Part shown: piece after piece, positions 1 through 13,000 of the stretch
Layout: each line of letters begins with the position of its first letter
How positions within the stretch are numbered: the first letter of the stretch is position 1
Assembly (NCBI RefSeq): GCF_041296385.1
Contig: NC_091034.1
Coordinates: forward strand, 2,678,807 to 2,742,806
Length of the DNA: 64,000 nucleotides
Reading direction: 5' to 3'
DNA from: Aphelocoma coerulescens
Lineage: Eukaryota > Chordata > Aves > Passeriformes > Corvidae
Translations under genes and position numbers: made by a program
Notes under the pieces: model-generated
Databases searched by the model: none
The model's input: the letters and a program-made list of their open reading frames with translations, nothing else
What the model was told of the DNA's origin: nothing

Positions 1-527
1 ATGGGAGTAAGTCATTCTCTTCTGGGACCCAGCTCCAGGTCTGCAGAAAGGCTGCTCAGACTCAGTTCCTCTGCTGTGCAAACAGATATACAAAAAAACC
101 ACCAGAATATACAAAGTATTCCTGAGCTACCAGCCAAACATCCCTCCTGTTAAAGGCATGACCTCTCTGCATTACCAGCTTTCTGTAGAGACCACACATA
201 ATGCCCGTGGATAAATCTCCCCTCTCCGGTTTCCATTTCCATGAGGCCAAACTGCTGGCTCACACCTTCTTCTGCTCTTCACAGGGCATCATGCCCTGAG
301 CAAAAAAAAAACACCTGCTGCTTTCCTTCCTTCACAAAAGAACCCCAGGGACCACAGCCCCAACCCCCTCATGTGCCCCTGCAGCCTGGGCAGTGCTTAA
401 GAAGCTCCAGCATCCACGCTGAAGGATACTGTGAGCAGAAGGATGGGGAGGACCCTTGTGAAGGCAGAAGCAGTTACTTTTTGCCTGTCTGTGGAAAGAC
501 AGGGCTTTGGGCTTTCCCAAAGCTCAC

Positions 528-564
528 TTATGGACATGTTGGGCTTTCCCTAACATGTCCATAA
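528..564. repeat. near-perfect 16-bp-stem hairpin
   Basis: TTATGGACATGTT (528-540) is the exact reverse complement of 552-564. Inside, GGG (541-543) pairs with CCC (548-550), leaving the loop CTTT and a single bulged T at 551. Each arm holds a CATG core flanked by purines and pyrimidines, resembling a p53-family half site. No function is known; it could also fold as RNA. Confidence 0.85.
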
Positions 565-1635
565 ATGCAGACTTCTTGCCCTTTTCCTGAAGGCTTCCTT
601 GACCTCCAGCCCATGTGTAGCCATACATGGGACAGGAGATCAGATCATGCAGCCAGAATCACGCCAGGTAGGCCTGAACCCTGTGGGAAATGGGAAATTC
701 ATAAGGAAAGAGAATGTGGAAGGATGTCAGATACTGGGGGGGGTGGGTGCACCTGATCAGAAAACTGGGGATAGGGGGAGAGTTGTGTGGGTGGACCGGG
801 ACCTGAGAGCTGAAAGGAGACAGTCAGAGGCAGCATGGGAGGCCCTGGATGGAGCTTGCTGGTGGCCTGTGCAAACACAATGGGAGCTGTTGGCAGAGAG
901 AGGTGGGAGGGGGGTCCTACCAGGGTTTGTGGCTGGAAGAAGGGCTGCCATGTCCCCAGTTCACAGGAGGGCAGGCGGCTCCCAATCACACAGACAGCAG
1001 TACAGGATTGCATGGAAATATCTCCTGAACAAGGGTCACGAGGCCAGGGAGAGCCCAGCTTCTTGTATGCATCACCTGCCTTAGCCAAGCTGACCAGAAA
1101 TAGATGAAGTACACTTTCAAATAACCAGGTTGAGTGTCTTCACAGCCTAAATCCTGAGCAGAGGGGCTGTAGAGACCATGAGTCAGCTCTGTATTAATAG
1201 CAAGTCAGAAATCAGGCAGGTGTCAGGGTCTAACAAGGGCACGACAGACACCATGCTCCCCTGGCCTGAGAAGTTATTATTGCTCCAAGGAGTTAATATT
1301 TCCCATGCTCCAGCATTCCCTACCTCCTTCCTTCCTGAGGGGGTCTTGCTCTCCCCAGCAACTCCTATCTGCTGCACCAGATGGATGCATCTTCTCACAG
1401 GGAAGGACCCAAGGCCACTGGCAGCATCCCAGGAAGTGGAACAGTTTGAGGAAGGCTGAGGAGCTTGCTCCCAAAACAAACTGTGAGGCAGGGGAGCTTC
1501 CTAAATGCACACCCCCCAGCCTATCCCATCCATCTAGTGCATCCCACAGAGGCTTTCGGCACACTGTCCTGGAGGGCTGGGAAAGCCTTGGCTCACACAT
1601 GCTGCCCGGAGTAGACTCCCAGCTCACTTCCACCT

Positions 1636-1830
1636 GTTTCTGATAAGCTCACTAATCCATCCCCATAATGATTCTTTATTAATGGATGCTGCTGTCTTCA
1701 TTACATGCCTTAATTAGTGTTTTGTGAGCAAATTCAAGGGGATAAAGAAGCGTGTCACATTTTCCAGTGGGGGCTTTGCGCACAGCTACCAAAATAACTT
1801 TGTCTGTGAAGCTGGAGTTCCTGTTTCACC
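1636..1830. promoter_or_regulatory. candidate conserved non-coding element (AT-rich)
   Basis: The sequence changes abruptly from GC-moderate to AT-rich, with homeodomain-type cores such as CCTTAATTAGTG near 1710 and TTATTAATGG near 1676, and no long reading frame. This composition is typical of deeply conserved enhancers near developmental genes. Conservation cannot be seen from one sequence, so this is a candidate only. Confidence 0.3.
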
Positions 1831-3159
1831 CGGCCCATGAGCCATCATCATGAGAGCTGTTTCTGCCTAATCTGGCAAGCAGGCTGGGCAAGCTGAGCGG
1901 CTCTTTGCTGCCCAGCCTCCCCACCCTTCCTCCCTGGCTGGGCTCACTGAGCTCCAACAAGCCAAGATGAATTTCAGTCATGCACAGACTTGAAGAGAGA
2001 TTTGTCATTGGGAATCAAAAAATTGTGGAAAAGCCTGGACCACTACTGCCATGTTCAGTGGTCTGCTCTCCCCCCATCATGCTGTCTGCCTGGGGATGGG
2101 CCTGAGGGCAGTTGGGTGGCAGCAGTTGCTGTGGTCCCTGCTGACCGATGCTGATCCAGCTGGTCACTGAGGCTTAAAGTTTGACGAAGTTTCCTGAGAT
2201 ATCCCAGGCATCCTTGGAGAAATGGAAAAATCCCTCTGGAGTCCCTGCTTTCTCCTGGATCAGAGGTGGGAATGACCTGGGATGGCTTCAGCACAAGAGC
2301 CATTACTTACAATGGGAGCCCCATTACCAGCAGAGCAGCACTGGCCATCACCAGTGTTTCTGGGCAGAGAGGGACTTGCAGGAGCCAGTTCCATGCAAGC
2401 AGTACCACCAGGATGGGATCTGAAGCAGCCAGCCCTCAGCTCCACTCAAGAGGTAAAAAAGCCAGAGCAGTTGGCTAATGTGACCAGCACCACTCCAGGT
2501 GTCCTCCCCTGGCACAGGCTGTTCCATACCCAGCATCCTGCTGAAGCCAGCACAGTCCCTGTGCCCCTTGGGCACTTCTGGACCAGCCCCTGCTCCTCAC
2601 ACATCTGAGATCACAAGCAGGAACACAGCAGATGTGCCTCCATCATCCTGACCTTGGCTGGCCACCATCCCACCAGCATAGCACAGGAAGTCTGGAGACC
2701 CGCACCTTCACATAGCCCTGACCCAGATCTACAAACCCTCTTTATCTGGATTCAATGGGTGCGTGGATGCCAGGCCATAGTGTCAGAAATTTCCTGAATC
2801 TAATTTCATCTTTAAAAAACCCTGTAAATTTTGCTTGCCATTTGTGCCTGAGCTGTTTGCAGCAACAGCTTGAGGCTCCCTCTGGCTTGTGCCTGATCCA
2901 AGGATCCTTATGCCAGAAAAAGGCAGAGGATCCTCCTCCTGGGGAAGCTCTCTCTCACGAAGCAAGTAGGGATGCCAAATCTGATGCATACCAGCCCTGG
3001 CTGCATTACAGGTGGGATCATCTCCCCAGGTGCTGCAGTGGTCCCCCCTGCATTAACCCCTTGACATTCCTGCCAACACATTTCAGTTCCCATTAGGTCT
3101 TTTCCCACTTTCCCCAAGAGTGAAATGAACCAAAACTTGCCTCTTCGTCATGGCTCTGA

Positions 3160-3450
3160 GGAGAATTTAATTCCAAGGTTCAAAGCTTCTCCATCCCTTC
3201 CCAGATAAAAGGGTGATCAGTGAAAGGGGATGAGCTGGTTAATAAAAGCCAAAGAAGAAAGCAGGACTGAAGGGCCGCGCCTATAGAGCAAAACCCAGCA
3301 GGAGAGAAGCAGCTTTTCTCCGGGCAAGCCTTTCCCCAGTTAATAATTACAAGCCAGGCCCGCCAGTTCCAACCCACTGCTCCACAAGAAAAGGCAATTA
3401 ATTTAAGACTAATAGGATTTTAAATTCAAAACAATCCCAAGTGGGCTTGT
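3160..3450. promoter_or_regulatory. candidate conserved non-coding element
   Basis: AT-rich block with TAAT-type cores (GAATTTAATTCC near 3162, GTTAATAATTAC near 3340, CAATTAATTTAAGAC near 3396) in otherwise GC-moderate flank. No repeat family is recognised. Proposed as an enhancer on composition alone. Confidence 0.28.
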
Positions 3451-6400
3451 GTGGCAGGCTGTGAATGCGCTGGAGAGCCAGCCAGCAGCAGGCGGGATGG
3501 GGGCTGGATTTGGCAGAGCAGATGGAGGAATTAAGGGCCAGGAGATGAAATCTCATGTCCTGCAGCCACTGGGATGCAGGTCCCCATTCAGAGGGCAGCC
3601 CAGTGGGGCTCTCCTCAACGGGAGGATGGCGAGGAGTTGTCTCATTGAGTTCATGCTAGTGGCAGCAACCGGACACAAAGAGAAGCCACCAGCCCATGCT
3701 GAGCCCAGACCACCTCTGGCACTGGAAACAAGGGACTCCAAAGCCCATCCCCAGCAGAGACATCTGTGCATTGGCCCAGGGACCATGACCATCTCCTGTC
3801 TCATAGCAGGTCCAGGTGTAAGCATGCCCCAGCCATCCTTACTCTGACCTGGCATGGACTGAGTGTCCTAGGGAAGTCAAACTAGGCCTTGGGCTCTTCC
3901 TCAGCCTACAATGGCAGACATGCAGTCAGCCCCTGCAGGCACCTCATGGCTGGGTTTCCACCTCCCACCCCAGATGGGCAGTTACAAAATCTCCTCCCAG
4001 TCCCATGGGGACTCTCCAGCAGCACCCAGCCAGACTGAGCTCAGAAAAAAAGGAGCTATGCCAGCCTGTGTCTGAGGAGAGGGTTGGGAGGGCAAGAACA
4101 GGGGACTCATCTGTTATGGGAGTTGCATGGTGATGGTGGGGAAGGGATGAGCACAGGGGCCTTGCCCTGATCCCCTCCTTGGCAGCCAGAGCCCTGCCAA
4201 GTCCCAGCATGTGTTGGCAGATGCTGGAGCTGAAATCCGTGTGGAGCCACCCAGCACCAGAGGTGTGTGTAGAAACAAGACAGCAAAGTGCAGTACTATG
4301 GGCTGTGCTAACAGGGATCTGCAGCCGCACTGGCCAAAGCCATGAATGGGGCTTGACCCAACAGTTACTCCCTCTTCACGCTATAGCCCCAAAAGGTCTG
4401 GGATTTACCATTTTTGCAAGGAAAGACCCCTCTAAGTCCAACTGAAACACCCTCTCCTGAAGTATTTTAGCATGAACATATCACTTCACTCCAGAGCAGC
4501 TGGAGGTGTGGGCTCATCCTCATAAGGGGCTTAGATGTTGCAGCATGTCCAAATACCCTTGTGAGTCTGGGTTTTGGCATCTCGTGTCACTACAGCAATT
4601 CCCTGCTGTGTCTGTAGGGATTCTGGGGACACAAGGATCATCCCATGAATCTTTGGTGCCATCAGCCCTCATGGAAGCATCTGCCATTCACAGTGCACTT
4701 TCAAGGCAGGAAAAAGGAGGCTATATTCAGGAATACACACCTGTTCCACAGGTGTTTGAAGAACATTTTAAGAAAGTCCCCATGCAAGAGGATTGGTATT
4801 AAGTCCTCGCAAGATCCCAGGGTACTCAGCCTGGTAAATAAGGAGTGTTGGTGTCTGTGCAGTGTCCTCAATCAACCTCCATGCCCCTGGGCAATGAAGA
4901 ACCACAGCACTGAACCGCAGTGGCCCTGTCCCCTGGCAGGTCCCTGAGGGAGCACTGTCCAGACTGGGGGCTGAGGTCACGTCTCACACACTATATCCGT
5001 CTCCAAGACAAGACAGATACCAGGCATGGAAAATATTCAAGAGGAGGGTGCAGAAGAGCTTCCCAACACCAGAATGTTCCTTCTTCGAATTTTCCACAGT
5101 CACAGGCACCAAGCCTGTTCCTAACCTGGGTCACACAGTACATTTCTCCTGGCCTTATTTTGAGAGATTATTTTTACCCAATATCCCACTTTCTCTAGGA
5201 AAACAAACCCCAAACACCAGCCTGGGGATAACTCCAGCCTCAGCTATGAGAGTTGGCAGGGTTGCAAAGCATTCAATGGTGAGTCTTTCATTGTGGGAAA
5301 CACTGAGTGACCTTTGTGTGATGGGTGGAGTTTCTCCAGGCAGACAGGAGGGATTTATGGACCTGGCCACAGGCCAGGGGAAAGCTCCTATGAAATGTCT
5401 TTGTCACTAGCCACAGAAAGGACATGACCTATGCCACTAACCTCACAGGCAAGGGGTCTGCATGAAGAAGGGGGCTGGTCCTGCAGGATGATCCCACACG
5501 AATGAGATGAAAAACCAGGGATGTTCACCGAGTTGCTACCATTAAATGAGTTCTAGGTAGACATATTTAGCAGAGAGATAGAGGAATGGAGAAGATTGAG
5601 ACCCCAAAAACACAACTGTGATGATGGAGGAAGATGAAGGTAGGCTGGTTTGACCCCACTACAAAAAGTTACTGTCCCTGCAAAGCTGATCAAGAAAGCT
5701 GTCCAGATAGTAGGTGGAAGTAGGTCAACAGACAAGAAGGAAGATTCTGAGGGTCTGAGGAATTGTTCAAACTCCCCAAATCTTGCTGCATCCTCTCATG
5801 TGAAAACACCAGTGGGAGGAGGAAAATGCAGTGGCTTGTAGGAGGGCCAGAAAGTCACACAGAAAAGGCCACAGGGTTCTAGTAGAGGATGGAAAATAAA
5901 GTCTTTGTTGCAGGTATGACTAGGAGGGAGTGGAGCATCATTCTACTAATCCAGCACCAATAACCAGACAAGGGATCTCTGGTCTGGTTGGATGTTGATG
6001 GGACAACAATCAGCTGTTCCTCCTCCTCTGGGGGAGTGAAGTTTTGTCCCATCTGAACATCATGATAAGAGAGATGGCAATCAAAGCCAAACAGGCACAG
6101 TGGACAGAGGGTGGAGATCCTGTACAAGTCTGGGACTGGGCATGAATAAAGTTTGGGAAAAACACAGATGCAATATTTATTGGAGCAGGAGAAGGACCTC
6201 ACAGCCCAGGTGCAGAGACAGGCCAGAGTGGTATTAGAAAGCATCACCCAGCAGAGAACAGCAGGAGCTCTTTTGAGCTGTGGCTTATGCCACTGTGGGG
6301 AAAACTAAAAGCTTGCAAGAAAGGCAGAAAGAAAACACACGGTGGTTCCAAGAGCCAAAGAAGCAAGAGTCCCATGGCTGCAGAAGAAGAAGCCTGTCAG

Positions 6401-6524
6401 GACATGATGCAGAACTCTGCTGCTGTCTCGAGGTCAGACAAGCAGAGAAGCCCATTCTCCTGGGTCAATAACCACGATTGGGTTTGGGATGCTCAGAGGA
6501 CCAGTGACAAATGCTGGCTACCAG

Positions 6525-6756
6525 CCATTCAAATAAACAGTAGGCAGCCAGTTGGCCAGTGGCCACTCAAATAACCAGCCCCAAGCTAAAAAAATACAGT
6601 AAGCTAGTAAATTTAGTAACCTAAAGAGAAACATTCCACTACCAACCAGCATGCAAATAAGCCAGAAGGGGATATAGAGCTGACACAGTCCCCTGTTCGG
6701 CTTTTGATATTCAATGGCCCTTTTCCAACTGGCTGCCAGTTGGTTATTTGCATTGG
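6525..6756. repeat. inverted repeat pair, about 40-bp arms around a 150-bp centre
   Basis: 6525-6564 and 6716-6756 match as reverse complements over about 40 bp with few mismatches, including the exact 13-mer GGCAGCCAGTTGG. The right arm holds a 19-bp palindrome at 6725-6743 (CCAACTGGC, centre T, GCCAGTTGG). The roughly 150-bp middle is AT-rich. This could be a decayed MITE-like DNA transposon or a local inverted duplication. No target-site duplication could be assigned. Confidence 0.6.
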
Positions 6757-7204
6757 AACAGGAAACAAATTTTTCTCCTATTTATACTGCTTACCTCAGG
6801 AATAAACTAATTACTGTTATAAAATCCCATTCCCACAGTGTCCAGCACACATCTGTAACCTCTGGAAGGGACAAATGTGCACAATTTGCCAGCTGGACTG
6901 TTCCATCGAAATGGCCAAATCCCAACTTGCTTTTTCGTTGGCTTTCCTGACTGGATGATGAAGCAAAGCCTTCCCTGCAAATACCCCTGCTGCATCAGCT
7001 GTTTACCTTGCTCATAAGCAGATCACTGCTACAAAATGCTCTTCCAAAGCTGTTCAGCACACAGCAAGACAGCCTCAGGACAGGGCAGAGGAACAGGGAG
7101 CAATCTGCTGGTGTTTCAGTTCCTGTGGCCGGCTGGCTGTTCCAAGTGTCCAGGCTGTGGAGCAGCCGGAATGGAGGTGGTCCAGCCATGCTGATTCACA
7201 CATG

Positions 7205-7216
7205 CCACTAGATGGA
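7205..7216 (+). promoter_or_regulatory. CTCF-like core motif (+ orientation)
   Basis: CCACTAGATGGA matches the CTCF core consensus CCASYAGRKGGC at 11 of 12 positions (the last base differs). By my estimate a few single-mismatch matches are expected by chance in 64 kb, so alone this is weak. It matters because of its orientation relative to the minus-strand motifs at 16848 and 62278. Confidence 0.3.
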
Positions 7217-8828
7217 GTTTGACAGCGAGACAGCCCCACATCCCTGTCCAGCTGCTGGGATGGTCTCCACTGGAGATGTTCTCTGATTGTGACAGCAGAA
7301 GGGCATTTCTGAGGCCCAGCACTGGCAAAGGACTTCAAGTCCCACCACAGTGGAAGCCATCCCATCCTCATGTACATATGCAATTGTCACACAATGTGCT
7401 CTTGGCAGACAGATCCTGCAGTGCCCAACACATTTCCTAGCATGGAAATCCTACCCAGTACCTTCCCACCAGCTCACACACAAAAGCAAGTACCTACATC
7501 AACTACTGCCCTGTGTGCATGAAGTGACCCAACAGCCACAGCCATACCCAGAACCCCCAGCTGGGATGGACCAAGCAATGCCCAACAGTGCAGGAAGAAA
7601 CCAGGCATTCAAGGACACTGCAGTCTGGCCAACTGTCAGTGCTCATTTTGGAAGACTTGCTGTTTCCTTCAAGACCCAGCTCCTGGAATCAGGGGATTAC
7701 CAAAGGAAGACTGAATTATTCCCCTGCATCAAATCCATAGAGACTTTTTTACAGAATGCCCCTGTCAGATGGCATCTACGGAGCATGTAGTGTTTCTTTG
7801 CTTTCATCTAATTTTTACAGCCAGACTTGCCAGGTCCTGACCCACGAACACATTGCAATCACATGCTAGAACCACTTTACTCACTGCTGCCTTTGGCTCC
7901 CTCCCCATATAGGCCTCAGCAGAGAGAAGATGTGCTGTGGTTCTCCCTTGCCAGAGCACCACTCACCTGAGCGAGCAGACCCCCAGATCTCTGTGTGCTG
8001 CCATGCCATGGCATTCCCTCTGCAGAGCTTTGTAGAGCTCCACATGGATTTGGAGGCTGGGAAGAAATGATGGGTGATACTCTGTCCCCTGTCTAAGTTG
8101 CCTGTGGGTTCTGGCACATGTGGGCACCAGGCACAGCCTGAAGAGCTGCTCTACAGGGCCAGGAACAGGTGTAATGAAGTGCAAGTGGCAGGGAGGCAAG
8201 TCCACAAGGAATCCTGAATTCTGTCTTACTTGGGATGTACCTCATCTGGCATTCTCCATGCAAGCTTGTCAAGGCAGGCTACAGGAACAGACTAGCAGAG
8301 GTTAGGTGAGAAGATGAGGAGGAAGGAGAATGGGGAGACAGGGAACACGGTGCTAGCTAGATACTGCATCCAGAGGCTTGTCTGCTGGGATGTGAATGGA
8401 GCAGCAAGGATAGTCCTCCTCCGGGTTCACCTGGTTACTGAGAGCTGGTGATTTCCTCCACTTTGGCATTTAAGTACTTTGGCACTCTTTGCATGCTAGG
8501 TGTGGCCAGGCAGAAGTGCACATTCATCTTTAAATAGGGCAACACAGATGGGGACAAGTATGATTTTATCCAAAGTGTACATGGCTGCAAAGGCCACAGT
8601 GGGATATTTTTTTTCTTTTTGTGAGGGTGGAATAGTCCCTTCACACATTTAGAAATCAGGTTTCTATTCATATATCTGGAGATGCCAGGAGGAGCCACAT
8701 CAGGAGAGATCACACTGTCATGCAGAGCAGCCTTTTGATATCAGAGATAATACTTCCTGAAAACATTCAACTTCTCTTTCTACTCCCAGGTGTGGGCTGT
8801 TTTCCATCCCCACTCTCCTCTGGCATGT

Positions 8829-8848
8829 TTGTCTGTCTGTCTGTCTGC
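8829..8848. repeat. (TCTG)n microsatellite
   Basis: About five tandem TCTG/GTCT units, the last slightly degenerate (CTGCCT). Short simple repeat with no coding context. Confidence 0.85.
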
Positions 8849-11800
8849 CTACATCTATCCTCCTGCTCCTATGGCCCACAGCATCAGCAGGAGAATCAGA
8901 AAGACTTATCCAGTTTGGATGAAATACCAGTTATGACCCACACCAATGAGCCTGGTCTGGATAACACTCCCCCTCCCCCAGCACTCTGTGACTCTGTCAT
9001 AACTATCCACAGTCAACCCAGCAAGGTGCCCTGGCAGTGGTCCTCATGGTGGATATCAGATCCAGGAGAAGGTTTGGGCAACATGTACCTGAACAAACTC
9101 CTGTGGAGGCTTCACCTCAGGGGTTTCAGGACCCACAGAGGGTCTCGGAGAGCAGCTCTAAGTGTTAAGGGCCTGGGCAAGAAGATGCTACATGGCTACA
9201 GTTCAGTTCATCACCCAGTACCTGCTGGAGATTCCATGAAGGTTGCTTGCTGACACGGTCCATGATACGTGTTCGTCTGCCAGGCATCCAGACAGATGAA
9301 ATGAGCTATAAAGAGACCCAGACAGATAAATCCAGCCCAAATGGCTTGCTGAGCTGACCAGCAGGCCCTGGCAGAAAGCAAGGCTGACAGCAGCTGAAGG
9401 GTCTGTCCTGGTCTTCCTTGGAGCTTTTGGAATTCCAGAAGCTGGGACAGGAGAGGAGCTCATGGCTGCAGAGCAGGATTGCCCCTTGCAGTTGGGCAGA
9501 GTGCAAGGAAGGGCAATGGCAGCCTGAGTGGTGGAGTAAGAGCAAGAGCAACCTGTGCTGGACAAGGGAGGCAGGAGAACATGGACATGTGGAATGGAGC
9601 CAGCTGAAGATGGACTGTGGGAAAAAAATGGAGATTTGTCATTGCAGGTGTAGGCAAGGCAGGTGGGATGGGTGCACACCTGGCCCTGCAGGAAGAAAGC
9701 AGTAGGTGAAGATGGAGTCAGGATGGGTGATGGATCAGTGATCTTCCTGGATCTATTTCCCAGTGAGATGCTTCCCTATTATCCCTCCTATCTCGTGTCC
9801 ACCATAATGTAGTTTCTGGTCATGAGCAGGGCTGGATAAGAAGGGCAACTCCCATGACCCAGGGGACTGGAGGATCTCTGTCAGGCATGCACCAGGACAG
9901 GAAGTTCCCTGAGCTGGCAACAGCTTGGAAGCTCTGTACTGCAAGATTTGAGCAATTTCTGAGACAGCAAGCCCAACCCAACAGAAGCCAAACCCCTCTC
10001 GCCACCTACAACTCCCAAATCCAAAGAACTTTCCTGGGGTCTGAGCAGAGACAGCATCTCCCCAGGGGCTGAAGTCCACCCTAGATGGAGAAAGAACCTC
10101 TGAGACTGGGTGAAAGTTAGTGGTGCCCCCCAGGGATTTTTCCACTGGGCTTCCCACATCCAGAACCACAGCCAGCTTCTTCATGCAACATCTCTTCACA
10201 ATGATGCTCCCCAGAGAGAGCCCTGAGCATCCCCCAGGATTATTCGTGAGAGTCAGATGGACTCAGACTCAGAGCTCAAGGCCCTCTCAGATAATCCTAA
10301 ACAAAAAGATAGAAAGCTGGAAAACTGGGAGGGGAGTTTGCTTTTAGAAGATATCCCTTGTCAGTAGGGTCATGGACAAGCTACACAATGTTCTTTCCTC
10401 TCTCCTGCACATGAAGAGGTGCACAAGAGCCTCTTCCCTCAGCACGCTGAAGAGAAAGCAATGACAACAGATCTGCCAAAAGTCATTTTCAGAAGGGTCC
10501 TCGTGCAGCGTTTTGGCAGAGGAAGAAGACCCAAATGGCTCTCAACAAGAGGCAAATGAAAAGAGGAACTGGTGTGACCAGGAAGAAGGTGTTCAAAGGG
10601 AAAGCTCAGTCTCAGGGACATCTGATGGCTCTGGAGCCAGCCCTGAACAAAGCAGAATGGAAACAGGCCTTCTTTGCACTGGCCATGGAAACACACCTGG
10701 TGAACAGGGCTGGGGAGTCCACATGAGACCATCCCTACTCTTGTATTCCACAGCCATTACTGTGGCCATGGAGATGGTGGGGTGTGTGACCTGGTCCCTT
10801 TCCACTCATGATCTCAGCCTTGTGTCATACCTCCCCATCCACACACTGGTGCAAGGCCTTACAAGTGTGTGACCTTCTCTTCAGGCTCACCCTACCACAG
10901 CAGCAACACCAGCACCAGTCCTTCATCACCAACTCTACTTTGTTGGCCAAGCATCCAACGTCTCCTCACACATATCTGGAGGCAAGTCACCACCATGTGG
11001 AACAGGCAGGGCCCAGGACTGAGAGGCACTCAGAGTGGATTAGATTTGAAATTGGGTTAATTGCACCTTTCCATCATTTATTTAGCTTGGGATAGGTCCA
11101 AAACATATGAATGAAATCCCCCCATGCACGCAACACTGCTGACAAGCGGATATTGCATCTGGTTTGAATATGGCAAGCGGCTGCAGAGGCAGAGACAGTG
11201 TGGAGCTGCTTGAAATACAACACATGCCTCCTCACGCTCCCAGCCCCACTGAACCATGTGCCCTGCAGTTACATCATGCTGGAAGACCCCACCCTGCATC
11301 CCCAAACTTTCTCCACCATCTTCACATGCCATCATCTCAGGCCACTGCCAACCTGACCCGTGTCCCTGACACTGCTGAGGGGTTCATAACCCTGGCCAAA
11401 AGCCAGGAGCAGGAGATGGAGGAGGAGGACAACCCCTCAGAGCAGTATGGAGTAACATCCCTTGGTTGGGCTGTTATGGCCAGGATGGCTGTGGATAACA
11501 CAGATTAAATGGCGACCTTCCCTGGAATTGGGAAAGTGTGGGAGGGGAGATACAAAGGGAAAAGAAAGCAGAGTGGATGCCAAAAGTTTTATTTCTCTAA
11601 CCCTCCCCAGAGCCCCCTGTCAGCCTGTGAGCACTGGCATGTAATCACTGCAGGGGCTGCCTGAAAGCACTGGGGCCAATCTGTTCCCAGGGTGCTGAGG
11701 CTGGCTTAGGGGGAGGTGGAGCCAATGCCAGGAGAATTTTAGCAGAGGAAAGTCACCTTTGGTCTGATGTCAATGGGTGCACGTTGCTGAGGGAAGGCTC

Positions 11801-12689
11801 TGGGGCAGCACCAATGAACAGAAGATCCCCTTATTCCTCCTGTATTCTCATGCTGATCTGCAGTCAGCACAGGTTAGGGACCTTGTAGGGGCTCTAGTGA
11901 AGCAAGAGACCCACCAAGGCTCTGCAAGGCTACAGGAAGACATGGGAGTTTGCAAGAGTTTCTTATACAGAACCCTTTGGCTCATGGTGCCAGGCAGCTG
12001 CTGGATGTGCAAGGAAGGATGCTTGGTGAATGGGAGGAAGGATGTTTGATGAAAGGGCATCCTGGCAGTGGGAATGCAATGCTTCTCTTCCTTGGCTTTT
12101 TGGGAGAAAGATGGGAAAGCATTGGTCTGTGTTCAGGTGTCCCACACACATTCTCACTGTAGTCCATCTCTCAGGAAACCATGTCCCCAAGGTGCAGTGG
12201 TCACTTTGCTGGTCACTGTAGCAGCACTGTGCCCAGACAACCAGGGTGGAAGCAGGGTCCAGCCACGGAGATGATGGACGTGCACTTGAGTTTCCCTCCC
12301 AAGAACTGCTTCTGGGATGTGGCCCCTGGTCTGCCCCTCCCCCAAAGCTTGGCTGCCTCCTCTCAACTCCTCTCACTGTGAGCACCTACAGAAGAAGGAA
12401 ATGGGGAAGCCAGAAGCTTCCAACCCAATGGTGTGTTCTCCCCAGACACTGTTTGGGGGACAAAGGGATTCCAGCAGTTGCCACTAGCATCCAGTGGTAG
12501 GTCTTCTCCAGCTCCCACAATGGCACAGAGAAATGCCAACCTCCAGGCCAGGAGAGCTACATAGGACCCTTCCTCCTCGTTGCAAAACAGCAGAGCCCTG
12601 ATTTGCACAGGTGTTGAGCACCGTCCATCCCCAGCAGCCTTCAGGCCTGTCACGGTCACTCAGCGCCTCCCAGGATCTGGCCTTTTTTC

Positions 12690-13000
12690 CCTTTTTCTTT
12701 TATGAAGACATTATTTTACAGCTTGTTAATTTGTACTTTTTCAAGTTTTTAACAAGGATCAGGGGCCAAGTCCCCAGGCAGTCCACTGGCCGTGAGAAAT
12801 CCCATTTGGTATCATATAAATTATTGCAGATATTACTAATATTGCGTCTATTGTGTAAATACTGACTAAATGTTTGAAAAACACAAATAAATATGAGCTG
12901 AGCTGATGGCTGGAGCAGCTGCCTATGAGCTATTCTGGGCCCCCAGGGGGAAAGAATACACATTTTAAACTAATGTGTAAATATGTAACCTGCCTCCATC
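12690..13000. promoter_or_regulatory. candidate conserved non-coding element
   Basis: AT-rich, low-CpG block of about 300 bp with dense TAAT/ATTA cores and paired-type sequence (for example TGTTAATTTGTAC near 12724, GATATTACTAATATTG near 12829, TTTAAACTAATGTG near 12963), separated by a short GC segment near 12935. It is not a repeat family I recognise. This looks like a vertebrate enhancer by composition. Cross-species alignment would decide. Confidence 0.35.

Noticed and set aside
8720..9253. 177-codon plus-strand open frame
   Set aside because: Contains a TCTG microsatellite translated as Cys/Leu/Ser repeats; no family resemblance, so not called a gene.
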